Source of the DNA: Melitaea cinxia
Taxonomy: Eukaryota; Arthropoda; Insecta; Lepidoptera; Nymphalidae
Assembly (NCBI RefSeq): GCF_905220565.1
Contig: NC_059417.1
Span: 10,464,518-10,528,517 of the forward strand
Direction of reading: 5' to 3'
DNA length: 64,000 nucleotides
This document shows positions 43,875-54,806 of this stretch, piece after piece; position 1 is the stretch's first letter, and every line of letters starts with the position of its first letter. A program made the position numbers and the translations under genes. Under the pieces are notes generated by a model. The model did not search any database. It saw only the letters and a program-made list of their open reading frames with translations, and was not told the origin of the DNA.

Positions 43875-44141
43875 AAACATTTCCCTTGTATATTCAACGA
43901 ATGCCTAGAAATTGATCAACTAGATTCCGATTCCGACAACGCATTAAGAACGGACTGCAGTACACAGTTTACCAAAGAGTATAAACCAAAACTTTATTTA
44001 ACGCTTAGTGAGTCAGCCTTCGATTTGATACTGAATATTGGACGTTATAGTGGGTACTACCGAAGACCAAAGCCCAATTGGATATCAATGAATAGAGGGA
44101 TTTTAGTGCTTATAAAGAACGGGATACCATTATTTGCATAA
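43875..44141 (+). CDS. possible terminal exon, unrecognised protein
   Basis: 88 codons from a possible acceptor (GTTCCAG at 43874; TTTCAG at 43864 is a second choice) to TAA. The peptide has varied composition: FNECLEIDQLDSDSDNALRT, then SESAFDLILNIGRYSGYYRR and PKPNWISMNRGILVLIKNG. The acidic D-S-D-S-D patch followed by a mixed hydrophobic and basic half looks like protein and not like AT-driven noise. The polypyrimidine tract is poor (GA-rich AAGGAAGGAAGG), and repeat J lies only 55 bp upstream, so it could also be an unknown transposon frame. No family recognised. Confidence 0.35.
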   Translation, partial: KHFPCIFNECLEIDQLDSDSDNALRTDCSTQFTKEYKPKLYLTLSESAFDLILNIGRYSGYYRRPKPNWISMNRGILVLIKNGIPLFA

Positions 44142-44523
44142 ACAGCCTTTGAAAACGTATTTAAGCTTCTTTGAACTATTTCTACTACAATGACTTGATT
44201 TAAATCTAAATACTTAATTTTCAGGTATCATATAAGAGATATTTGTACGACAAAGTAAAACTCAAGAAACTTTATTCAAAAGTAAATTTTGTAAAAAAAA
44301 AAGCCACATAACAAAAAACATGGTTACACTAGTCTCGTCTGATTACACAAGAATCGCGTCGTGTCGCAAGCGTCATTGTACGTTAATTGTTCCACTGAAC
44401 CAGTTCCCGTCTGAACCGTAACTTGAACATTGTTTTGTGGTTTACGTTAAAACACCTTGGATTAGTGTTTATTTATTTGTAAAAACAAGCTTCATTTGTG
44501 TTAAATGACTAATCGTATTTCAC
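44142..44523. other. no feature seen
   Basis: AT-rich. Confidence 0.5.
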
Positions 44524-44732
44524 TTTTTTTATGTAACTACGGCAAACAAGCGTACGGCTCACCTGATAATAAGCAATTAGCGTAGCTTATAGACGGTTAT
44601 AGCACCAGAAGCATCACAAGCGCGTTGCCGACCCTATACCCAATCCCGCCCATGAGCTCTGGTCACCTTACTCACCAGCAGGAACACAATACTGCTTGAA
44701 AATAGTATTATTTAGCTGTGGTCTTCTGTAAG
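44524..44732 (-). repeat. retro-C copy, 5'-truncated
   Basis: GCAAACAAGCGTACGGCTCA through GCTGTGGTCTTCTGTAAG. Confidence 0.85.
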
Positions 44733-44801
44733 TGTGGCTCAATGTTCAATTTGCAGAGTTACAAAATAAATAAACGTATAAAATAAAAGTTGTCTAATTT
44801 A

Positions 44802-45004
44802 CTCCTTAGTACATAAGCTATCTGCCAGTGAAAGTCCCGTCAAAATCGGTCCAGTCGTTTCAGAGATTAGACGGAACAAACAGACAGACAATGATTGTAA
44901 AACTTATTATTTTGGTATATGTACCGTGTATCCATTTGCATTTAGTAAAAAGTGGTTATTTTAATATTACAAATAGACACTCGAATTTTATTTATTTGTA
45001 TAGA
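44802..45004 (-). mobile_element. Helitron 5' part (H2-like)
   Basis: CAAAATCGGTCCAGTCGTTT inside, and TTTATTTGTATAGA at the right, the complement of a TCTATACAAAT start. Confidence 0.7.
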
Positions 45005-45030
45005 TAATAATTTATATATTTATATATCCC

Positions 45031-45214
45031 CTTGTGGTTGCGGCAGTAAAGGATACTGCCGCCAGCAGCGTCTTAGGTGCGATAATACCAGCCCTGCGGT
45101 CACCAACCCTTCTGGCCAGCGAGGTGGCTATGTGCAAAACACGTGAGTTCACGCTGTTTTTGGCGTGAGCTTGTGGAGGCCTATGTCCAGCAGTGGACTG
45201 AGATAGGCTGAAGT
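45031..45214 (+). repeat. SINE-B copy, internally deleted
   Basis: CTTGTGGTTGCGGCAGTAAA joins directly to CAGCAGCGTCTTAGGTGCG, losing about 150 bp; the tail is normal. Confidence 0.82.
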
Positions 45215-45639
45215 CATGGCTTTAGATGTTATTCTCTTATATATTATTTCTCTTATATCTTCCCGTGGTAAATACCACCATACAGTTTACCATCAAGTGA
45301 ACCATACATTTGCTTGCTATTCCAAAAGAAAACTTATGACTTATGGTGGGGATGTTTTTTAAAACATACTGTAAAGATGATATTTTATCAATTCTTAATA
45401 CTCTAGTAGTACTCAAATTTGTTATATAGGTATTGGGAAACATACCGCATAGTACATAATTATTTCACAATGAAGTCGTTCGTGAGAGCCAAGAAAGTTT
45501 CCAGTTTTACATAAATTAAACAGAGTGAACTTGTTAACAACACTAATTAAAACGAGAGAAAATCTTATAGAAATTTTAATATTACCGATTTCTGAAGCGA
45601 TTTTCAAACTAAAACAATTAACATATTTAATATATATAT
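45215..45639. other. no gene recognised
   Basis: Overlapping open frames on both strands without splice support. Confidence 0.45.
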
Positions 45640-45778
45640 ATAAAATTGAAGTGTCTGTCTGTCTGAGTGTTTTTTCAAGTGTATTTAGTTATTTGCATGA
45701 TACTGTTACGAACACACAAAGAATCTAGCGCCATGTAGCGGCAACCATTGAAACCACACAAAGAACCCGTAACAATAC

Positions 45779-46585
45779 CGGTCACCGGCGGCTCCAGGCC
45801 GCTGCGTCAGCTGAAACTCCGAGGCCAGGACGTAGAGTGGAGGACCTCAGTTAGGTATCTGGGGGTCGACATCGACCGGAGGCTGCGCATAGTTCCCACC
45901 GTCAATCGTGCGGTGAGCCATGCAGCGGCAGCCCGGTCGAAACTCCACTCCGTCTGGACATCAAGACTACCCCTCAGAACCAAACTGATGGTCCACGGTG
46001 CCTACGTCCGCTCGCGCCTGACGTATGCGGCCCCGGCCTGGTACGCTCTCTGCTCGGCGCACCAGGCCAGAAGATTACAAGTCCAGCAGAACCGCTGCCT
46101 GCGCCTGATCGCAGGAGCTCCGTGGTACGTCAAGAATGACGTACTCCATCGAGACACCAGGACGCCCACCGTGGAGGAGTACGTGCGCCGACTGGCGCGC
46201 GCCATGTTTGCTCGCGCGGACAAAGGCGCGTGCGTACACCTCCACGGAATCGCCCCTTTACACGCGAGACCGCCAGAAGGGCGTCCTCTGCCACGCGAGC
46301 TCCTGCAACCACCGCTGAGCCGACCCAGCGCGGAAAGTGGTGGCGACGATCCGGATGACGCGGGGGAGGACATCCCGTCGCCAATCTAAATAAGAGGAAC
46401 ACCCCAATTTTTAAGGCGAGCACCCCAAGATCAAGGCGAGCACCCCAAGACTAAGAAGAAGAACACCCCAAGGGCAATGAGACCCTGGCCCAAATAGGGC
46501 CAAAATAATGTGAGCCCGGGTAAAGAGGCCTCGAGGCCCGTACCCGGACAGACCCTCGGGCCTGTCAAGAAGACCCACACACACA
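45779..46585 (+). pseudogene. jockey-like LINE 3' fragment with TSD
   Basis: CGTAACAATAC (11 bp) flanks it at 45768-45778 and 46586-46596. The insert is much GC-richer than its surroundings. The frame, open to TAA at 46387, reads VEWRTSVRYLGVDIDRRLRI, then SKLHSVWTSRLPLRTKLMVH, GAYVRSRLTYAAPAWYALCS, LQVQQNRCLRLIAGAPWYVK and NDVLHRDTRTPTVEEYVRRL, and continues with a Pro/Arg-rich end. Y-L-G-(V/I)-x-x-D-(R/x)-(R/K)-L and L-T-Y-A-A-P-x-W are the thumb-side motifs after the RT palm in jockey-type elements, and N-D-x-L-H-R-D is near their end. The RT palm (YxDD) and endonuclease are lost by 5' truncation. The 3' UTR (46390-46480) repeats GCACCCCAAG-type units; the tail is (CA)n. No frameshift over 200 codons, so it is recent. 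Confidence 0.9.
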
Positions 46586-46907
46586 CGTAACAATACTAAG
46601 ACACAAATAAACGATTGTAAAATTTGGGTCTGTCTGTCTCTGTTCGACCGGGCTAATCTCCGAAACGGTTGTAATGATTTATATGTGCCATTCACTGCAA
46701 GATAGAGTAGGTTGTGGAGCAACATAGAACCCACTTTTTATCCCCGGATTCCCGCAAATTGGAATTTACGACGAAAAAACCGCGATTACCGCGCGTGAGC
46801 ACCTACCGCTCAGGTATATACGAAAGCCTTTCATTTTTCTATTAAATACGAAATTTTTGCACGCAGAAACAATTAATATCTCAAAAAGGTTAAATTGTTA
46901 AAAAACG

Positions 46908-47090
46908 CGTGTGCTTTAGACCACACGACTGAAGTAAAACTTCATTAGTTGCTCCTACAGTATTATACGAAACGTAACATTCTTTCTTTCTATCTTCACT
47001 AACATATGTCTGCCTCCCAACTGCCGTTCGCCTCGCCCGATCACACTTTTCGTAACACTCTCGTCACGCACGCAAAGAAGTTTAAACTTC
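46908..47090 (+). mobile_element. MITE-E copy 7
   Basis: GCGTGTGCTTTAGACCACAC, GACTGAAGTAAAACTTCATT at the left, AAAGAAGTTTAAACTTCAAA at the right. Confidence 0.88.
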
Positions 47091-47277
47091 AAAAAAATAT
47101 ATAAAAAAAAAAAATTTCCCACGCGGACGAAGTCACGGACCCCGTTAGTATTTAATACATTGTATTTGTAAACAAAAAGATGATGATATTATATTTACAG
47201 ATTATATTTTAGGGTAAAAAAATTAGTTACATAATAAATTAAAATTGTTAAAAGAAATTGAGGTATTATTATATATT

Positions 47278-47648
47278 AAGAATTAAGTATTTGCTCGCAA
47301 ACTAAAAAAAATCGACTTCAGCTTACATTGTAGTAATACTATGTAGGTAGTGAAAAATAGTCAATTAAATTCGTTTCATCATATTTAAATAAGACCACAG
47401 GACAAGCAGCACCTTTTGATTAAATATACATATACGTATACGATATTTGATTAAATTACGGTCACCAACCCGCCTGCCCAGCGTGGTGACTATAGGCAAA
47501 ACACATGAGTTCACGTTATTTTTGGCGTAAATTTGTGGAGGCCTATGTCCAGCAGTGGACTGTATAAGCTGTAATGATGATGATGATGATACGTATAAAA
47601 TGCAATCGAATTGAGGACCTCCCCCTTTTTTAAAGTCAGTTAAAAATA
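47278..47648 (-). mobile_element. elem-I copy split by a SINE-B
   Basis: Right part TTTTTTAAAGTCAGTTAAA with CAATCGAATTGAGGACCTCC (complement of the elem-I left end); left part TTTGCTCGCAAAC and ATCGACTTCAG. The SINE-B at 47441-47588 interrupts it. Confidence 0.7.
47441..47588 (+). repeat. truncated SINE-B with short TSD
   Basis: ATACGTATA at 47432-47440 and 47589-47597. CCAGCAGTGGACTGTATAAG tail with (GAT)n. Confidence 0.8.
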
Positions 47649-47696
47649 CGCCGAGAAAACAGAATTTAAAATGTTTCAAGTTATAAAAAAATTATT

Positions 47697-47985
47697 GCTA
47701 TGTGGTTACGGCAGTAAGAATATAGGCACTAAGGGATAACACAGTTCCACTACCATCTTGAAACTTAAAAATCCGACCGACGGCGGGATAGCCATTTAAC
47801 TGTTGGCTTTGAAACACACAGACCGAAGACGGGCAGCAGCGTCTTCGGTTCGACAAAGCCAGCCCTGCAGTCACCAACCCGCCTGCTCAGCGTGGCGACT
47901 ATGGGTAAAACATATGAGTTCACGCCATTTTTTGCACGAACTTGTGGAGGCCTATGTCCAACAGTGGACTCTATTAGGCTGAAGT
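47697..47985 (+). repeat. SINE-B copy, near full length
   Basis: CTATGTGGTTACGGCAGTAA through CCTATGTCCAACAGTGGACT. The usual CCCTCTCTTCCCGTGGGTG block is deleted and the tail is (GT)n. Confidence 0.85.
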
Positions 47986-48016
47986 GTGTGTGTGTGTGAG
48001 TGTTATATTAAATTAA

Positions 48017-48302
48017 CTAGCGACCCGCCTCAGCTCCGCACAGGTGCAATGCTGATACTAAATATAAAATATAAAATAAATAATTGCAAATTAAGCGCAA
48101 TAAAATGTGTTTATTTACGACATTACATTAGAAAACTTTAAAACTATCAGTGTTTCTCTACTATATTATGGATGTATTATACACATAAACCTTCCTCTGG
48201 AATCACTCTATTTACTTAAGAAAACTGCATCACATTCCTATGCGTAGATTTAAAGATCTAAGCATACGGACAGCGGGAAGTGACTTTGTTTCATACAATG
48301 TA
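48017..48302 (-). mobile_element. non-autonomous Helitron, family H3
   Basis: CTAGCGACCCGCCTCAGCTC at the left; GACTTTGTTTCATACAATG at the right. Aligns with 14205-14486 over its whole length. Confidence 0.8.
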
Positions 48303-50094
48303 ATGATTATTATGCACGTAAAAAATTTCATTCAAATAACACACTAATATAAGACACAAAGAAGAATTGTAAGTTCCAAATTTAAAAAAACAAATGAGAT
48401 CAATGACCCTTAGCGATAAATAATCGTTATGCCAACCAATATAAGGACTTAGATGAGAAAAAAGACCAATGATTCATAAATACACAAGTAAATCAAGAGA
48501 GTGTTCAAAAGTAAGAATTTAGTACTTCGTTGTGAATTCAAAAATGCCCATTTTGCTTCAAATTTGATTTTGTTTTTTGTTTAAAATTGTTCTTTATTGT
48601 AAGACAATATGGTTTATATTTGCACGAGTTGATTTTTGATAGGTTGTGAAAAGTTTTCCACTCTTGCTGAATTTCAGATCGAACGCAATGGATACGGAGA
48701 TCGGGGAATCTGTCTGTGCGTTTCAACGGAACGACCGCTTAATATCTTTAGAACGTTCCGTTAATGATATTATTTTCTTCTTAAAAATCTTCTTAAAATA
48801 AAATATCTTTAAAGATATTCGTTATTTTCTATAGTATTCTATATTAGCAATAGTAGACATACATATATTTTTGTATGTTTGGATTATATTATATTACAAA
48901 ATATTGCGATGACGACTGGATAGTCATTGGAATATCGGAAGATCAAAATTATAATCTTGGTTAGTGCAAGTATGTATGTACGTACATAACTTTCAAAGGA
49001 CCAAGGAAATAGAAAAAACTATGGAAGTATAGCAGCACGCGTGTTATAAGTAAGCGCAGCTACGCTTACTTGACTTTAGTTACCTAGAAACATTGCGTGA
49101 AGTTAGTCGGCTCTCGCTGTTCATAGATCTTGGTTTTACGGTCATCATGCCTTACTGAGCCATTTTACAATGCAAAAATGATAGTAGAAGAAAAAATTTA
49201 AGAATGAAGGTATTTCTATCCACCGGTAAGTAACGCTATACATTTAGTTTTAAATAATCTTATTTAACTTCAAACAACTTAAATATAATTATAAATTGAA
49301 ACTGAAATCTATTTTATGGTCGTAGTAAAAATATATGTTATGGTTTAAAGACTTATTATGCCTTTATTCTGGATGGATTGGCGCTATGGAATAGAAAAAC
49401 AGTTTGCGCTACTCAGTTAGGGATGTAATCTATACGATATCGATGTGGGCTTCACACAGTTTGTGCATATAGCCAGTGTACGAGCTGTTTGTTTATATTA
49501 ATTTCCTCGAGTTTTTTTTACTCCGCTATACCAAATTGGATAATTCTTTTGCTTTGTGTTCGTTAGAAAATAAATATACATATTCATGAAGTTGACGGTT
49601 CGACTGGTTTGATATAAACTAGAAAAAAATACACACATGTCAGCTGGATTATAAATACATATATATAAGAAGTCTCACCATTGAAATGCATGAATCAAAA
49701 GATATCTCAGTCAGCAGCAAAATCGACAAGCTCCAACGGTATCATTCATTTCTACGCACCGATGGACAACCGCTCGAAATACACACAAGCCAGTTACCTT
49801 TTACATCTTGTTACGCGGAAGAGACGTACAACCATTTATTTTCAAAGATGATGAAGTGGAGATATTCCTCAGTCGATATTCTAATTCATATTTTCCTGTA
49901 CATATATGTTATCGCCAAGTATATGAGATATAGATATAAGACCTCTATTAGACGATGTATGAAATGTGAATTCTATATATTATGTGTTGTTAAGCGTCTA
50001 TCCACATGTCTTTTAAAGTTTTTCTTTTTTTTATAGAAGATCTTAATGGCATGAAAAATAATTAAAACTATAGAATCAACAAAATTGGGAAATA
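48303..50094. other. long stretch without a supported gene
   Basis: AT-rich. Around 49686-49930 all three plus frames stay open for 50 codons or more (for example FYAPMDNRSKYTQASYLLH in one, VTFYILLRGRDVQPFIFKDD in another). This may be a decayed exon or transposon, but I could not choose a frame or a splice site. Confidence 0.4.
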
Positions 50095-50655
50095 TTTTTG
50101 AATATCATATCAAAACCGTGTCGGCGCTCTAGCCAATCAAGCTATGGAACGATGTACCCGCTAGATCGAAATTTTTAATATGATAATTTTTATATCCGGC
50201 GCCGACACGGTCAGTCGTAGACGCGGGTTCGAACGCCGCTGGAGCGGTCAATTTTTGATATCATCATCATTACAGCCTAAACAGTCCACTGCTGGACATA
50301 GGCCTCCACAAGTTTACGCCAAAAATAACGTAGACTCATGTGTTTTGCCCATAGTCACCACGCTGGGCAGGCGGGTTGGTGACCGCAGTACTGGCTTTGT
50401 CGCACCGAAGACGCTGCTGCCCGTCTTCGGCCTGTGTATTTCAAAGCCAGCAATTGGATGGTTATCCCGCCATCGGTCGGCTTCTTAAGTTCCAAGGTGG
50501 TTGTGGAACCTTGTTATCCCTTAGTCGCCTCTTACGACACCCACGGGAAGAGAGGGGGTGGCTAAATTCTTTGGTGCCGTAGCCACACAGCACATTTTTG
50601 ATATAATATTCAAAAATTTTTGGAATTCCTAATGTGTGGGTAACACAAAAATAAA
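50095..50655. repeat. repeat J copy split by a SINE-B
   Basis: GTACCCGCTAGATCGAAATT, CGCGGGTTCGAACGCCGCTG (box-B-like) and, beyond the SINE, CCTAATGTGTGGGTAACACA. Contains a local inverted copy of its CCGTGTCGGCGC segment (50117 and 50200). Confidence 0.65.
50262..50593 (-). repeat. full-length SINE-B with TSD
   Basis: ATTTTTGATAT (11 bp) at 50251-50261 and 50594-50604. 332 bp, the same length as the copy at 24100. Confidence 0.95.
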
Positions 50656-50692
50656 ATCGTAGAATTGGGAAATAATAAATATCTACACAATT

Positions 50693-50910
50693 ACACACAC
50701 GTTACGTCGTCTGTTCCTAAAGTAAGCAACTTAATGATTGTGTTATAGGTAACAGCCGACTGGTATAGCTACATATTTTTTTCGATAAACATACATATAA
50801 TACATATTTAAATATACATATATATTACATCCAGACACGGGGTGGGAATCGAACTCACAACTCTCGGAGCAGAAAGCAGGATCACTACAAACTGCGCCAA
50901 CGGGCTAGTC
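50693..50910 (-). repeat. SINE-D copy
   Basis: Antisense: GTCGTCTGTTCCTAAAGTAA to AACTGCGCCAACGGGCTAG, with GGGAATCGAACTCACAACTC as box B. Confidence 0.87.
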
Positions 50911-51262
50911 ACGTTTTTCAAATTTTAGATATTTTTTTTCATAATTTAGAAACTTTAACGATTATTTTAAATGCACACGTTTGACGTTTCCCAAGACGCG
51001 TCACATAATTTATTAAATTTACATAATTACGAACATATGTAAATATCTTTAAATTATTGTATGAATATCAGAAGGTTAATTGACTTAAATTGTGTTCTCC
51101 CCCCACCCTCATCTCATACCCTACGATTGGCCCGTCTAGACGCGTTCGTTGGACGATTATATTTAAATAGTTTTGAACTACCCTGATTTAATAACTAAAT
51201 TTACAAACATAATTGACAGAACATGTGGCAATCTTTTTTTATTTTTGTCTAATTTTATTTTT
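50911..51262. other. no feature seen
   Basis: AT-rich with a small C-rich patch at 51100. Confidence 0.5.
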
Positions 51263-51845
51263 AACCGACTTCCAAAAAAGGAGGAGGTTCTCAATTCGAC
51301 TGTATTTTTTTTATGTTACTTCAGAACTTTGGATTGGGTGGAGCGATTTCGACAAATTTTCTTTTGATCAAAAGGTGGTGTGCGTCATTTGGTCCCATTT
51401 AAATTAATTTGAGATCTAACAACTACTTTTGGAGTTATATCTAATAATGCGTTTTTACTTGACGCTTTTTTCGTCGACCTACGTTGTATTATACCGCATA
51501 ACTTTCTACTGTATATACTGATTTGGATAATTCTTTTTTGTTGGAAAGGGGATATCCCTAGTATGGTACCATGATAAGGAAACCAGGATCTGATGATGGG
51601 ATCCCAGAGAAATCAAGGGAAACTCTCGAAAATCCACAATAACTTTTTACTGGGTATACCGATTTTGACAATTTTTAATTTAATCGAAAGCTGGTGTTTA
51701 TCATGTGGTCACATATAAATTTTATCGAGATTTGATAACCACTTTTTGAGTAATCTTTGATAACGCGTAGTTACTTGACTATTTTTTCGACGATCTACGT
51801 TGTATTGAAGTCGGTTTTTTTCCGTTTGCGAACAAACACAATTAT
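51263..51845 (+). mobile_element. elem-I copy, both ends present
   Basis: ACCGACTTCCAAAAAAGGAG at the left and TATTGAAGTCGGTTTTTTT at the right. Single internal unit. Confidence 0.8.
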
Positions 51846-52060
51846 TGAATACCCTTTTTCTATGGAAAATTTGTATGAATTCTATTTTAAAACATCACTC
51901 TAATCCTTCTAATAGAAAAAAGCACACTTATATGTTGATATAAAAGAAAACGTTAAGGACTTCAACTAACGAACGGAATCTACATTCTCAATCAGTGGTA
52001 AATTCCATTTACTATAAAAAAATAATTAAACATTTTGCTTTTTTGAAGCCCATACTTCAA
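51846..52060. other. AT-rich spacer
   Basis: No feature seen. Confidence 0.5.
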
Positions 52061-52538
52061 TTAGACCAGTGCTTTTAGCTTTTGGAACCAAAAAAAATAT
52101 AGTAGGATGAAACCCATTGTAAAAGAAAGAGAAAAATAAATTACGGAATCCCATGGAAAAAGAAAGGAAAAATAAATTACGGTAGATCTGAGGTCGGGAA
52201 ATAAAAGATAAAACTAACAAATCAAAGACTTATTTTTTTAATTTTTCACATGAATTTTGAGGTTATGTTAAAAAAGCGTAAATGCAAAAGTTACAAATCT
52301 TTTACTACCTACAAATTTGGCACTGAATTTTTTTCCGTAGGACTTGTAGTTTAGCCGGAAATCGAGATAAACCGTTTCTTACCCTTCCCCCCTCCCTACC
52401 ACTTCTCAACCTCAAATCGTCCGTAATTTATTTTTCTTTCCATTTTCATTGTATTCTCTTCCTTTTCCAATGAGTTTCATCCTACTATATTTTTTTTTTA
52501 CTTTTTCCCATTTTCGAAGGCTAAAAGTATTAGTCTAA
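52061..52538. mobile_element. foldback-type element with about 110-bp inverted arms
   Basis: The left arm starts TTAGACCAGTGCTTTTAGC and contains AATATAGTAGGATGAAACCC and AATAAATTACGG. The right arm has CCGTAATTTATT, GTTTCATCCTACTATATT and GCTAAAAGTATTAGTCTAA. The left arm repeats AAAAATAAATTACGG twice. No coding frame. It is not shared with other repeats in the window. Confidence 0.75.
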
Positions 52539-53939
52539 ATAGAGAAATTTCTCAATTGAAAAGTAAAACACATTAGATAACTGCAAATGCATCAACACTT
52601 TCACACACTAACTGATTGATGTAAGTGATGCAACAAACAGTAACAAACATTAACAAACAGTAACAAAGTACCTATAACAATTATGCTAATAAATTCATAA
52701 ACAACATTTGTTTACAACAAAAGTTGCAATAAGGCTTCATTTATAAGCACATTTCTCATTTATTTGGCAAAAAAATAGCAATTTATCCGCTCGTACTTGC
52801 AACTCAATGCGAGAACAAAGCATTGCCTATTCTGTTAGTCTTATTAAAATAAAGCGGCAGCAGCGCTTTTTAGGGTTCCATCGCAAAATGGTTCCAGCGC
52901 AACATATTTTTCTTTATATTCTATAACAAAAGTATATTAAAATCAAGCTTCTGCACCGCTGAATTTTCTGATTTTAAACGCTTAATATTATTATAGTGCT
53001 CGCTAAAGTAGATTCAGTGCAACTTACATCAGCCAATCCGTTGTGTCGCAAACTAAGGGCCTTTATAGAGTAGTGCTACAATCACGTAGCAAAAGTAATC
53101 TTTCGCGTAGCAGAAGCTACGACTAAGCTAAACATGTGTTAAGCGAAAAACGTCCTTATCTAAATTACAATGTAAAGTCTTATTAATGGAGGAAATTAAA
53201 ATGTTCTACATAAAATCATCACATACTGGACAACGACCTTTTTGTCCATATTAAAATTCAAGTTCCACTGGGAATTGTAGTACCCGTCGACATCAGGTTT
53301 CTGTAATAGCCTGGACTGGAGGCTTTACCTTCTTTTCAAGGCCAATCAAGAAAGATTTATACATAGTTCAGAAAGAAGTATCCATCCGTGAGATGATAAT
53401 TTGTTAATGGTCTAAAAAACAAATGAAAGTAAGGTTAGTTGGTTAGAATGTTATGTCCAGCGACGGCTTTTAAATTAATAAGAAGCTATTTTATTCTAGA
53501 ACGTGAACAAAGATGACGATTTCTAAAACACAACAGTACGATAACCTAATTAATGACGGAATTAGTCTGAACTACTTCTAATTGGCTCCATTAGTCGAAA
53601 CTATTTTGTGAGCCGGCGTCCAAATGTGCTACAGAGTGACTTTGTTAGTACTTGTGCCTCGTTCAAAGTTTCGACTGCTCAACAGATACGCGAAATTGAT
53701 TGTTGTTTTTTTAAATGTAAAAAAAAAATGTTTGTTTACGAAAAAAAAGGTGCGTGCGCAATTCACACACGTTAGAAGTGAAACTTCTGAAAAGTTGTAG
53801 AAAAGTAGACTATCGACTATGTAGTTCTATCGACGATGATCACGGTTTCATGAAAACGGACGTTAGCGCCATGAAAAACGCGTCGTTTACGCGTTTTGAG
53901 CAGTAATGTATTCATCTCATTCTCTTTTCCACCACACAG
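52539..53939. other. no gene recognised
   Basis: AT-rich with short AACAAACAGTAAC repeats near 52640. This and 55.3-57.3 kb are among the least repetitive parts of the window. Confidence 0.45.
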
Positions 53940-54130
53940 TTTGTATATATTATTTTCATAAGAGTAACTGCGGAATTTCTAGCCGATTTTTCTCTGCATA
54001 ATCTACATTCAGAATCGGCGGTAGCTTCACTTTTAAAAATTATAATCACTTTAAAATTTTAATTTGTAAACAATTCGAAATCACTTTTGTAGCCTATTCG
54101 AATAAAGCTATTTTGATTTTTATCTTGATA
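53940..54130 (+). repeat. repeat K copy
   Basis: GAGTAACTGCGGAATTTCT, AATCGGCGGTAGCTTCACTT and TTCGAATAAAGCTATTTTGA. The AATAAA plus TTTGATTTT end suggests a LINE 3' untranslated region. Confidence 0.7.
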
Positions 54131-54666
54131 TAGAAACACAAACAATCGCTCCGGAATCCGGAAATACGCAGCGGGAATCGATCACGAAAAATGTTACACG
54201 AGTTTACGTCATAACATCCAAAAAAAACAATTAAGCCTTGCTTCCAAACAAAAGAACCAAAACCAAAATGCCAGTATCTATAAAAGAAATAGCAACTTAT
54301 CAGAAAAGAAGCGTCTTAGGCTTTCTCCGTGTATCTATTATCAATTATTATTGTCTACATAATACATTGCTGCCACTACTTGGTATTTACGGAAAAAATA
54401 CTTCGATCATTTAGACTTTAGCAATCATCCTACTTTTTAAATTTAAGAAAAAATCCTTATATTATTACAACATAGGCTACGCTTATTTTATGTACGGAAC
54501 TCGAAACGTAAGTCAAATTCACACTTTCCTTGTTTTTTTATACAACAACCATACTGCTTTACTGCAAAGGATACCGAGATGAACTCAGAGAGAACAAAAC
54601 CACCTCTTATCCTTTATTCTGCCACGCCACCGCTGAAGTGCTGAATAAAAACAAAGAAGCATATAC

Positions 54667-54797
54667 GTACTGACATAACCTACGTCTTTCTGCTGAAGTA
54701 ATCTTCTTGACACGCATTCTCTATGAGGTACTTCAATTGCAACATCTGAACTTAAAGCTATCAAATCTCCTACGCATATCATGTTATTTACAATATC
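54667..54797 (-). CDS. possible coding exon, unrecognised protein
   Basis: On the minus strand the frame from 54797 reads DIVNNMICVGDLIALSSDVA, then IEVPHRECVSRRLLQQKDVG and YVST. GT at 54666 (GTATAT) could be a donor; the frame also stays open to 54585. The composition is protein-like, but the acceptor side (ATTAGTAG) is weak and a hAT MITE inserted within 10 bp of it. It could be a decayed exon. No family recognised. Confidence 0.25.
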
Positions 54798-54806
54798 CTA
54801 CTAATT

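Larger units (their letters stand above)
45640..47160 (+). mobile_element. Helitron-like sequence hosting a LINE and a MITE-E
   Basis: It starts in a TA run then AAATTGAAGTGTCTGTCTGT, a common lepidopteran Helitron 5' motif. TTCGACCGGGCTAATCTCCG lies beyond the LINE, and CCCACGCGGACGAAGTCACG near 47117 resembles a Helitron 3' region. The outer limits are approximate. Confidence 0.45.

Noticed and set aside
46002..46423. Minus-strand frames over the jockey-like LINE
   Set aside because: GC-rich shadows of the plus-strand LINE frame, which carries the recognisable motifs.
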